Positions 1 through 5,889 are shown, numbered from the stretch's first letter. The stretch: 7,991 nt of DNA from Pseudonocardiales bacterium (GCA_013695005.1 JACDBJ010000094.1:1-7991), one strand, 5' to 3'. Notes: generated from the sequence alone by a model not told the origin. A program made the numbers and translations.

Positions 1-4
1 ACAA

Positions 5-122
5 TGCCGGCGGCCACAGCGGCGGGGAAACGCCCGGACCCATTCCGAACCCGGAAGCTAAGCCCACCAGCGCCGATGGTACTGCACCCGACAGGGCGTG
101 GGAGAGTAGGACACCGCCGGCA
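5..122 (+). rRNA. rrf: 5S ribosomal RNA
   Basis: This is a complete 5S rRNA of about 118 nt, a structural RNA of the 50S subunit. The ends (5-13 and 114-122) form a perfect 9-bp helix I. Between them lie the hallmark 5S stretches: CCCATTCCGAACCCGGAAG around 39-57, GCCGATGGTACTGC around 73-86 and GGGAGAGTAGGACACCGCC around 100-118. The sequence resembles actinobacterial 5S genes. It is presumably the last gene of an rrn operon whose 16S and 23S genes lie left of the window, and an intrinsic terminator follows 12 nt later. The exact mature ends could shift by one or two nucleotides. Confidence 0.96.
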
Positions 123-133
123 CCTAATTGATA

Positions 134-177
134 GACAAAGGCGGTCTCGTTTCGGCGAGGCCGCCTTTGTCATTTTG
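134..177 (+). terminator. Rho-independent terminator of the rRNA operon
   Basis: Positions 134-149 pair with 156-171 in a 16-bp stem with a single G-U wobble (145/160) and a 6-nt loop (150-155, TTTCGG). A short T-containing tract (ATTTT, 172-176) follows. The hairpin sits 12 nt after the 5S end, so it most likely ends the rrn transcript. The stem is nearly symmetrical but the T tract is on the right only, so + strand termination is the better reading. Confidence 0.9.
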
Positions 178-288
178 GCAACCGCACATCGCACCGACAG
201 TTTCGCGCCTCGTGAACGCACTCCAGCCCATTTGTCCACACCGTCGCGCGCTGTACACAGCTTCTCCTCGCCACGACCTATGCGTCGC

Positions 289-330
289 CCTACCGGCAGA
301 TGCTGGTGACGCGCCGGTGACCTACCGGCA
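289..330 (+). repeat. Short direct repeats in the ssb leader
   Basis: The 10-mer CCTACCGGCA occurs at 289-298 and again at 321-330, a 32-bp period (about three helical turns). GGTGAC also occurs twice between them (305-310 and 316-321). The repeats lie 29-70 nt upstream of the ssb start codon, in the otherwise gene-free stretch 178-358. A protein-binding site is possible but nothing else in the sequence proves it. No convincing -35/-10 pair was found in this stretch. Confidence 0.35.
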
Positions 331-358
331 TTCGGAGCGGGAGCGAAGGAATCAACTG

Positions 359-871
359 GTGAACGAGACTGTGACGACCATCGTCGGCAACGTAATCAGC
401 GAGCTCACGCCTCGACGCACCGCGGCCGGGGTGCGCGTCGTGGGGTTTCGGATGGCCAGCAACGAGCGACGATTCGACAAGGCCACCGGGGAGTGGGTCG
501 ACGGGGACAGGTTGTACGTCTCGGTCACCTGCTGGCGCAAGCTCGCGATCGGTGTGTCGGCATCGCTGGTCAAGGGCGATCCGGTCGTGGTCACGGGCCG
601 GCTGTACACGCGCGAGTACGAGTACGAGGGGAAGCACCGGTCGGTCACCGAGCTCGAGGCCAACGCGGTCGGGCCGGACCTGTCTCGGTGCACCGCCGAC
701 GTGCAACGAGTGCGGCGGGAAGCCACCGCAGACGTCGCCGAGCAGGTTGAGCCGAAGGCGGCCACCAGTGAGGACGCCGCTCAACAGACTGCGACCGAGG
801 GCGGCCAGGAACCGGCCGACGAAGCTCCTGCGCAAGCCCTGCAGGTGGTGGCCGCCGGTACCACAGGCTGA
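359..871 (+). CDS. ssb: Single-stranded DNA-binding protein (second, Rv2478c-like SSB)
   Basis: This 170-residue protein should bind single-stranded DNA through one OB fold (about residues 3-108), probably as a tetramer, in replication, repair or recombination. The SSB family is shown by TIVGNV near the N-terminus, SVTCWRKLA around 55-63 with the DNA-stacking tryptophan W59, KGDPVVVTGRL at 72-82 and the closing strand LEANAVGPDL. Residues 110-170 form an Ala/Glu/Thr-rich tail that lacks the acidic DDxxPF-type tip of the main replicative SSB. It is therefore better read as the accessory SSB that sits next to ettA in mycobacteria. The start is the GTG at 359, with GAAGGA at 345-350 and an 8-nt spacer; a GTG at 371 is the alternative. 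The ORF stays open upstream to 128, but that part overlaps the terminator and does not look like SSB. ettA follows after 61 bp. Confidence 0.9.
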   Translation: MNETVTTIVGNVISELTPRRTAAGVRVVGFRMASNERRFDKATGEWVDGDRLYVSVTCWRKLAIGVSASLVKGDPVVVTGRLYTREYEYEGKHRSVTELEANAVGPDLSRCTADVQRVRREATADVAEQVEPKAATSEDAAQQTATEGGQEPADEAPAQALQVVAAGTTG

Positions 872-897
872 TCATTCGGGGCCGAGCCACCGTGGCC

Positions 898-925
898 GTC
901 ACCTTCGCGAGTGCACAACTACCAT
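898..925 (+). promoter_or_regulatory. Candidate promoter for a leaderless ettA transcript
   Basis: A -10-like hexamer TACCAT (920-925, TAnnnT pattern) ends 7 nt before the ettA GTG at 933. No Shine-Dalgarno sequence precedes that codon. Transcription starting at the G of the start codon would give a leaderless mRNA, which is common in actinobacteria. A weak -35 candidate (GTCACC, 898-903) lies 16 bp upstream. This is inference from spacing only. Confidence 0.3.
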
Positions 926-932
926 CGCGGCC

Positions 933-2609
933 GTGGCTGAGTTCATTTACACGATGCGAAAGGTGCGCAAGGCGCACGGCGACAAGGTCGTTCTCGACGA
1001 CGTGACCCTGGCCTTCCTGCCCGGCGCGAAGATCGGCGTGGTCGGTCCGAACGGCGCCGGCAAGTCGAGCGTGCTGCGGATCATGGCTGGAGTGGACCAA
1101 CCGAACAACGGCGACGCGTTCCTCAGCCCGGGTGCGAGCGTCGGCATCCTTGAGCAGGAGCCGCAGCTCAACGAGGACAAGACGGTGCTCGGGAACGTCG
1201 AGGAGGGGGTCGCGGGCGTCAAGCGACACCTCGACCGGTTCAACGAGATCGCCGAGCTGATGGCCACCGACTACTCCGACGACCTGATGGAGGAGATGGG
1301 CAAGCTCCAAGAGCAGCTCGACCACGCCGACGCGTGGGACCTGGACTCGCAGCTCGAGCAGGCCATGGACGCGCTGCGGTGCCCGCCGCCGGACATGCCG
1401 GTCACCTACCTGTCCGGCGGTGAGCGCCGGCGGGTGGCGCTCTGCCGGCTGCTGCTGAGCAAGCCGGACCTGCTTCTGCTCGACGAGCCGACCAACCACC
1501 TCGACGCCGAGAGCGTGCTGTGGCTCGAACAGCACCTCGCCCGCTACCCGGGCGCGGTCCTGGCTGTCACGCACGACCGGTACTTCCTGGACAACGTCGC
1601 GCAGTGGATCCTCGAGCTTGACCGCGGACGCGCGTACCCGTACGAGGGCAACTACTCGACCTACCTGGAGAAGAAGGCCGCTCGCCTGGCCGTCCAGGGT
1701 CGCAAGGACCTCAAGCTGCAGAAACGGCTCACCGACGAGCTGGCGTGGGTCCGGTCGAACCCCAAGGCCCGGCAGGCGAAGAGCCGGGCCCGCCTGCAGC
1801 GCTACGAGGAGATGGCGACGGAGGCGGAGAAGACTCGCAAGCTCGACTTCGAGGAGATCCAGATCCCGCCCGGGCCGCGGCTGGGGACCGTGGTCGTGAA
1901 CGTCGAGCACCTGGACAAGGGCTTCGACGGCCGCATGTTGATCAAGGACCTGTCGTTCTCGCTGCCCCGCAACGGCATCGTCGGCGTGATCGGTCCAAAC
2001 GGCGTCGGCAAAACGACATTGTTCAAGACGATCGTCGGCCTTGAGCATCCGGACTCAGGGACGGTCCGGGTGGGCGACACCGTGCGGCTGTCCTACGTCG
2101 ACCAGGAGCGTGCCGGGATCGACCCGACGAAGTCGGTCTGGGAGGTCGTGTCCGACGGCCTGGACTACATCCAGGTCGGGCAGGTCGAGATGCCGTCGCG
2201 CGCCTATGTGGCCGCGTTCGGGTTCAAGGGGCACGACCAGCAGAAGCCCGCGGGTGTGCTGTCCGGTGGCGAGCGCAACCGACTCAACCTCGCCCTGACG
2301 CTCAAACAGGGCGGCAACCTGATCTTGCTGGACGAGCCGACGAACGACCTCGACGTCGAGACGCTGGGGTCGTTGGAGAACGCGCTCGACCAGTTTCCCG
2401 GGTGCGCCGTGGTGATCTCCCACGACCGCTGGTTCCTCGACCGGGTCGTCACCCACATCCTGTCGTGGGAGGGCACCGACGACGCTCCTGCGTCGTGGTT
2501 CTGGTTCGAGGGCAACTTCGAGGCCTACGAGCAGAACAAGATCGAACGGCTCGGAGTGGAGGCCGCGCGACCGCACCGTGTAACGCACCGTAGACTAGTT
2601 CGTGACTGA
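933..2609 (+). CDS. ettA: Energy-dependent translational throttle protein EttA (ABC-F ATPase)
   Basis: EttA is a cytosolic ABC-F ATPase that binds the ribosomal E site and gates entry into elongation according to ATP/ADP state. The 558-residue length matches the family. Two nucleotide-binding domains are visible. NBD1 has Walker A GPNGAGKSS (38-46), signature LSGGE (160-164) and Walker B with DEPTNHLD (184-191, catalytic E185). NBD2 has GPNGVGKTT (354-362), LSGGE (443-447) and DEPTNDLD (467-474, E468). An acidic arm insertion lies in NBD1 between Walker A and signature. A basic helical linker (about 245-305, with SNPKARQAKSRARL), the P-site tRNA-interacting segment, joins the domains. There is no membrane segment, so it is not a transporter. 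The C-terminus PHRVTHRRLVRD closely resembles my recollection of mycobacterial EttA (Rv2477c). The GTG at 933 gives the family N-terminus AEFIYTMRKVRKAHGDK. The frame is open back to 552 but that part overlaps ssb. No Shine-Dalgarno is visible. Confidence 0.97.
   Translation: MAEFIYTMRKVRKAHGDKVVLDDVTLAFLPGAKIGVVGPNGAGKSSVLRIMAGVDQPNNGDAFLSPGASVGILEQEPQLNEDKTVLGNVEEGVAGVKRHLDRFNEIAELMATDYSDDLMEEMGKLQEQLDHADAWDLDSQLEQAMDALRCPPPDMPVTYLSGGERRRVALCRLLLSKPDLLLLDEPTNHLDAESVLWLEQHLARYPGAVLAVTHDRYFLDNVAQWILELDRGRAYPYEGNYSTYLEKKAARLAVQGRKDLKLQKRLTDELAWVRSNPKARQAKSRARLQRYEEMATEAEKTRKLDFEEIQIPPGPRLGTVVVNVEHLDKGFDGRMLIKDLSFSLPRNGIVGVIGPNGVGKTTLFKTIVGLEHPDSGTVRVGDTVRLSYVDQERAGIDPTKSVWEVVSDGLDYIQVGQVEMPSRAYVAAFGFKGHDQQKPAGVLSGGERNRLNLALTLKQGGNLILLDEPTNDLDVETLGSLENALDQFPGCAVVISHDRWFLDRVVTHILSWEGTDDAPASWFWFEGNFEAYEQNKIERLGVEAARPHRVTHRRLVRD
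2567..2596 (+). promoter_or_regulatory. Candidate promoter inside the 3' end of ettA
   Basis: TAGACT (2591-2596) fits the actinobacterial TAnnnT -10 box. GCGACC (2567-2572), 18 bp upstream, is a partial match to TTGACC. The -10 lies over the ettA codons CGT-AGA-CTA. AGA and CTA are rare in this GC-rich coding context, as if the DNA sequence itself were constrained. It would transcribe the gene at 2697 with a leader of about 95 nt. Confidence 0.4.
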
Positions 2610-2686
2610 CAGTGGCCGATGATCGCTCGACCGGCCGCCGAGTACGGACAGGTGGTGTGGGTCCCAACCCACCAACACGGTGAGCC

Positions 2687-2692
2687 GGGAGG
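2687..2692 (+). promoter_or_regulatory. Ribosome binding site deciding the 2697 start
   Basis: GGGAGG at 2687-2692 lies 4 nt before the ATG at 2697. The upstream in-frame ATG at 2619 has no such site. The codons between 2619 and 2696 also have visibly fewer third-position G/C than the rest of the gene. The start at 2697 is therefore preferred. Confidence 0.6.
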
Positions 2693-2696
2693 TCCG

Positions 2697-4364
2697 ATGA
2701 GCGCAGTCGCGCCGGCCGTACTAAGAACGGCCGAGGCCATGCGGTGGGCTGCTCCGGAGCTCACGGTCGCGCTCGCCGAGCACGCGGCGCGGGCCGCTGC
2801 GGCAGCGGGGGACGACGAGACGGCGCGGTGCGCCTGGGGCTGGGCGCTCGACGGCAGGATCGCCCTCGGCGAGGGCTGCTCCGCAGTCGTCCGTGCGGTG
2901 GACGCCGTCGGCGGGCCAGCCCGGCTCGGTGACACGCCGGCCGGTGCACGCCTGCGGCTGGGGGTCGCCGCGGTCGCAAGGATGGTCGGCGAGGTCGCGG
3001 TTGCCCGCGAGCTGCTGACGCAGATCCTGGAGTTAACAGCCGAACCGTCGCAGCTGCGGGCCGACGCGCTCGTCGAGGTCGCCCGGTGCACCGCTTCGGA
3101 CCCGCACGCCCCGCAGGCTCAGCTAGCCGAGCGAATGTCCGCCGCCGGCAAGGCCTATGTCGCGGTGGGCCAGGAAGCTGAGCTGATCGGCGGCGCTGTC
3201 CTGCTTGGTATCAGCGCCGAGGCGGACCGGCTGCGCGGGCGCCTCGGTCACGGGCTTGTGTTCGCACGTGCAGGTCTTGATCGTGTGCGGTCGGGGCTCA
3301 GCGCACCGAGCGTCGCTGCCGACCTCAGCCTTGCCCTGGTCGAAGCGCTGCTGGCCGCTGGCAAGGCCGACGCCGCCGCGCAGGCGGGCGACGAGGCTTC
3401 CGCCGGACACACGGAGGCCGGCGCGGTTGCCGCGTTGGGCTGGCTGCGCCTGCTGCTCGTCCGACACCAGCGCGCGTCCGGGGCCGCGGATCAGGACGCT
3501 GCGCTGAAATCCCTCGAACTGGTCGTTCGCTCGCTCGGAGGCCGCGAGCTCCCCGAGCTCGAAGCCGCCTGCCACACCACCATCCGCGAGCTGCACGAGC
3601 AGCGTGGCGACTTCGGCGCAGCGCTCGCCGCCAGCCGTGCCGCGCACGCCGCCGCCACCCAGCATCGGGCGGCTGTCGAGGCCGTCCGGTTGATGCTGGC
3701 TCGGATCCCGCGTGCGGAGACTGCGTCGGCGACGACGGCGACGGTGGCAACGGCCGGGCCGCATCATCGAGCCGAGCCCAACGGCGGACCGACGCACAGC
3801 GTCGGCGAGGCACCTGACGCCCCCGTGGCAGCCGAGGTCGCTGACGCGACCGACGCGACCGACAGCGCCCATGCTCTCGCCAGCGTCGTCGCGTCGGACC
3901 GGGCTGGCGCGGCGAACTGGGCCGACGCGCCGGACGGGGCGCGGCCGACACAAGCGGCCACGCTGCCGTCCGAGGGCCTGATGGCCAGCGCGGTCGTGGT
4001 CCACGCCGGCTTCTCCTCCGGCCCGGCGGCGCCGGAGACGGTCGACGAGCTGCTAGTGCGCATGGGCGCCAAGGTGTGCGGCGCACTTCCCACCGGAGGC
4101 CGGCTGCACCCGCTCGGTGACGGCGCGGTGGCCGTCGTGCTGGCCGGTTACGGCGCGGACGCGGCCCGGCAGTGGTCGGACTCGCTGCGCACGAACCTCA
4201 CCGAGCACTGGTCGGAGCTGGCCGGTGACCTGCCGGCGGCGGAGTTCCGGCTCGCGCTGGGTCATCAGGTGGCGGGCCAGAGCGTCGAGGCGTTGATCGG
4301 CAATCTGCGCGCCTCGCTCCCAGACCGAGAACAGAGGACGCGCCGCGTGGCACCGGTGGTTTGA
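2697..4364 (+). CDS. Helical-repeat protein with degenerate GGDEF-like C-terminal domain
   Basis: I do not recognise a named family for this 555-residue protein. Residues 1-338 are Ala-rich amphipathic helices in antiparallel-pair style, compatible with TPR-like repeats, without signal peptide or membrane segment. Residues about 340-423 are a low-complexity Ala/Thr/Asp/Pro linker that includes a DATDAT repeat. Residues about 429-545 read like a worn GGDEF domain. VDELL followed by HPLGDGAVAVVL (471-482) lines up with GDALL and RLGGDEFAVLL of diguanylate cyclases, and FRLALGHQVAGQSVEALI (517-534) with the vtvSiGvA strand and the following helix. GGDEF has become GDGAV (474-478), and no RxxD inhibitory site is seen at the expected place, so cyclase activity is unlikely. 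A sensory or nucleotide-binding role is inference. Codons 8-10 are the rare GTA-CTA-AGA and codon 113 is TTA. The next gene overlaps by 4 bp. Confidence 0.8.
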   Translation: MSAVAPAVLRTAEAMRWAAPELTVALAEHAARAAAAAGDDETARCAWGWALDGRIALGEGCSAVVRAVDAVGGPARLGDTPAGARLRLGVAAVARMVGEVAVARELLTQILELTAEPSQLRADALVEVARCTASDPHAPQAQLAERMSAAGKAYVAVGQEAELIGGAVLLGISAEADRLRGRLGHGLVFARAGLDRVRSGLSAPSVAADLSLALVEALLAAGKADAAAQAGDEASAGHTEAGAVAALGWLRLLLVRHQRASGAADQDAALKSLELVVRSLGGRELPELEAACHTTIRELHEQRGDFGAALAASRAAHAAATQHRAAVEAVRLMLARIPRAETASATTATVATAGPHHRAEPNGGPTHSVGEAPDAPVAAEVADATDATDSAHALASVVASDRAGAANWADAPDGARPTQAATLPSEGLMASAVVVHAGFSSGPAAPETVDELLVRMGAKVCGALPTGGRLHPLGDGAVAVVLAGYGADAARQWSDSLRTNLTEHWSELAGDLPAAEFRLALGHQVAGQSVEALIGNLRASLPDREQRTRRVAPVV

Positions 4365-4762
4365 TCACCCGGCCGATGCCCGTGGTCCGGCTCACCGACC
4401 ACGACCAGGTCGCACGCGAGGCGCACCACCACCCGGCGCACCACTACCCGGCGCATCACCACCCGGCGCATCACCACCGCAACGGCGCCGTCGGCGACAG
4501 CGATGCGCTCGGCGGCAGCGGTCCCCTGGAGGCGAACGGTTCCCTGGACGCCAACGGTGCCCTCGACGGCGTCCGGAGCGCTCGGAGTCTGCGTGAACAG
4601 TGGGCCGCTGCCGGCGCACTGGGCCAGCGGGCTCGGGCGAGCGTGCAGGTCGCGGAACGGCCGGAGCGCGAGCCGGCGATCACCGCTGCGGAGCCGCGGC
4701 TCGGTGAGCTCAGCTTCGCCGAGCTGCTGGCCGGCGCCCTGGACGCCTACCGCGAGGAGTAA
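4361..4762 (+). CDS. Small histidine-rich repeat protein of unknown function
   Basis: This unrecognised protein has 133 residues from the TTG at 4361, or 128 from the ATG at 4376. The TTG overlaps the previous stop as TTGA (4361-4364), so translation is probably coupled. Neither start has a good Shine-Dalgarno site and the choice is open. Residues 21-39 hold eleven histidines in AHHHP/AHHYP units, which suggests metal binding (Ni, Zn, Co or Cu), as in His-rich metallochaperone tails; this is inference. Residues 54-71 are three units of the type G-x-L-(E/D)-A-N. Residues 76-133 are charged and helical, ending in an amphipathic segment (GELSFAELLAGALDAYREE) that looks like a conserved interaction helix. 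No signal peptide or membrane segment is seen. The two in-frame tandem repeats suggest that length varies between strains. Confidence 0.7.
   Translation: MITRPMPVVRLTDHDQVAREAHHHPAHHYPAHHHPAHHHRNGAVGDSDALGGSGPLEANGSLDANGALDGVRSARSLREQWAAAGALGQRARASVQVAERPEREPAITAAEPRLGELSFAELLAGALDAYREE
4421..4477 (+). repeat. 15-bp tandem repeat encoding His-rich units
   Basis: There are three full copies and one partial copy of a 15-bp unit (GCGCACCACCACCCG type) at 4421-4435, 4436-4450, 4451-4465 and 4466-4477, differing by one or two bases. The unit is a multiple of three and encodes AHHHP or AHHYP, so copy-number changes would keep the reading frame. Confidence 0.9.
4520..4573 (+). repeat. 18-bp degenerate tandem repeat
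   Basis: Three 18-bp units (4520-4537, 4538-4555, 4556-4573) encode GPLEAN, GSLDAN and GALDGV. The copies have diverged, more so than the nearby 15-bp repeat. The residues just before (about 48-53) look like an older, weaker copy. Confidence 0.65.
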
Positions 4763-4787
4763 GCCACCGCCATCGGGTGGCTAGGGT
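4762..4787 (+). promoter_or_regulatory. Small hairpin with overlapping -10-like box before the thioesterase gene
   Basis: AGCCACC (4762-4768) pairs with GGTGGCT (4776-4782) across a 7-nt loop. No T run follows, so termination would be weak at best. The hexamer TAGGGT (4782-4787) fits a TAnnnT -10 box and would start a leader of about 38 nt for the gene at 4832, but no good -35 was found. Attenuator, weak promoter or chance are all possible. Confidence 0.25.
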
Positions 4788-4831
4788 GGGCGCTCCGTTT
4801 GCCCGGAGGGACCGCCTGGAGGCCGCCTGCG

Positions 4832-5254
4832 ATGAGCCGTTTCGTCGTGGATGTGCCGTTGCGGTGGTCCGACCAGGACGCGTTCGGCCACGTCAACCAC
4901 GCCCGGACGGTCACCCTGCTCGAAGACGCCCGGGTGGCGCTGCTGTTCGACCGGGCGGCCGCCGACGGCGGCCTGACCAGCCTGTCCACCGGGCTGCTGG
5001 TTGCCGCGATCAGCGTGGACTACCGGTTGCCGATCCCGTACCGCCCGCACCCGGTCCGCACGCAGCTCTGGGTGCACGGCATGCGCGCTGCCTCGTTCCT
5101 CGTCGAGTACCTCGTCCACCGTGGACCTTCCGAGGACGACCCGGTGGCGGCCACCGCACAGACCAAGATGGTGCCGTACGACCTGGCCTCCGGTCGGCCG
5201 CGGCGGCTCTCAGACGCCGAACGTGGGTTCCTCGCCCAGTGGAGCTCGGACTAG
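4832..5254 (+). CDS. Hot-dog fold acyl-CoA thioesterase (4HBT family, Rv2475c-like)
   Basis: This 140-residue protein is a single hot-dog domain expected to hydrolyse acyl-CoA or related thioesters in the cytosol as a dimer or tetramer; the acyl substrate cannot be read from sequence. The family signature is at residues 12-24, WSDQDAFGHVNHA, with D16 in the position of the catalytic aspartate of 4-hydroxybenzoyl-CoA thioesterase and HVNH on the active-site helix. The later strands (VDYRLPIPY, RTQLWVHGMRAASFLVEYLV) fit the central sheet that wraps the helix. The length agrees with M. tuberculosis Rv2475c, which holds the same relative place. The ATG at 4832 is chosen because GGAGG lies at 4818-4822 with a 9-nt spacer; an open extension to 4799 lacks family features. 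The next gene starts 2 bp after the stop, so the two are co-transcribed. Confidence 0.9.
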   Translation: MSRFVVDVPLRWSDQDAFGHVNHARTVTLLEDARVALLFDRAAADGGLTSLSTGLLVAAISVDYRLPIPYRPHPVRTQLWVHGMRAASFLVEYLVHRGPSEDDPVAATAQTKMVPYDLASGRPRRLSDAERGFLAQWSSD

Positions 5255-5256
5255 CA

Positions 5257-5889
5257 ATGCCAACCAAGCTGACGCTGCCGGACCCCTCGGCCCGCGACCG
5301 GCTCGCCGCATTCGTCGCCCGGGTCGTGCGGCTGGACCAGGCCGCCGTGGTCAGGTTGCACTCCGCCGAGGGCGAGGTGGACGCCTGGGCGCAGACGACG
5401 TTCGACGCCTTGACCACCCTGTCCGTCCCTGGCGACGTCCAACCCGCCGACATGACCGTCGTGGGGAACAAGCTGCTGGCGGCTCTAGCGGTCGAGCGCG
5501 CGGCGGACATCGACCCCGGAAGCCGAGCTGACGCGAGCTGGCGGGCGGAGCTGCCGCCGCGGGCGGGCTGGCAGCAGGCCACCGAGGTCCCTGCCGCCGA
5601 GCTCGACGGGCTCACCGAGCGCGGCCTCGCGCTGGCCAGGGAGCACGCCGATCCGCATGGCGCGCCGCCGGCGAACCTGCTGGATCAGATCGTGCTCACC
5701 GCGGGCGAGCCACCCGGCACCGTGCAGGTCCCGCTACGGTGCCTGTTCGCGTTGGCCGGTATGGGCCTGTCCGACGGCGCGGCGCCCATCCGGGTCGCTT
5801 CGATGCCGGGCTGGCTCCGGTTGGACGCCCCGTTCGGCTCGGTGGTTCGCCACCGCCGCACGGTGCTGCCCCTGATCGCGACCCGCTAG
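5257..5889 (+). CDS. Conserved actinobacterial protein of unknown function (Rv2474c-like)
   Basis: This 210-residue cytosolic protein has no catalytic motif I recognise. By position and size it corresponds to M. tuberculosis Rv2474c, next to the thioesterase gene. The N-terminal part is helical (SARDRLAAFVARVVRLDQAA), followed by a strand-like segment (AVVRLHSAEGEVDAWAQTTF) and VVGNKLLAALAVERA. The middle (about 90-150) is Ala/Pro-rich, and the C-terminal third (VQVPLRCLFALAGMGL to VLPLIATR) is more hydrophobic but does not form a clear membrane helix. The ATG at 5257 follows the thioesterase TAG after only 2 nt, with GGAG at 5241-5244, which implies translational coupling. The frame is open upstream to 4777, but that region is the thioesterase gene in another frame. 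The TAG stop overlaps the aglA stop of the opposite strand. Confidence 0.85.
   Translation: MPTKLTLPDPSARDRLAAFVARVVRLDQAAVVRLHSAEGEVDAWAQTTFDALTTLSVPGDVQPADMTVVGNKLLAALAVERAADIDPGSRADASWRAELPPRAGWQQATEVPAAELDGLTERGLALAREHADPHGAPPANLLDQIVLTAGEPPGTVQVPLRCLFALAGMGLSDGAAPIRVASMPGWLRLDAPFGSVVRHRRTVLPLIATR

Noticed and set aside
232..259. TTGTCC with TACACA as an ssb promoter
   Set aside because: The -35 is partial and the -10 lacks the final T of TAnnnT. It is not better than chance in this stretch.
552..932. An upstream extension of the ettA reading frame overlapping ssb
   Set aside because: The translation is Arg/Ser/Pro-rich and unlike EttA. The family N-terminus begins exactly at the GTG at 933.
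645..2048. A 467-codon open frame on the - strand opposite ssb and ettA
   Set aside because: It runs antisense across two well-supported genes and its translation resembles no protein family.
2619..2696. The earlier in-frame ATG start (2619) for the pseudo-GGDEF gene
   Set aside because: It has no ribosome binding site, fewer G/C third positions and no structured sequence. The ATG at 2697 has GGGAGG close upstream.
4421..4573. Tandem repeats as a possible CRISPR or iteron array
   Set aside because: The units are directly adjacent without spacers, 15 and 18 bp long, in frame and protein-coding. They are internal coding repeats.
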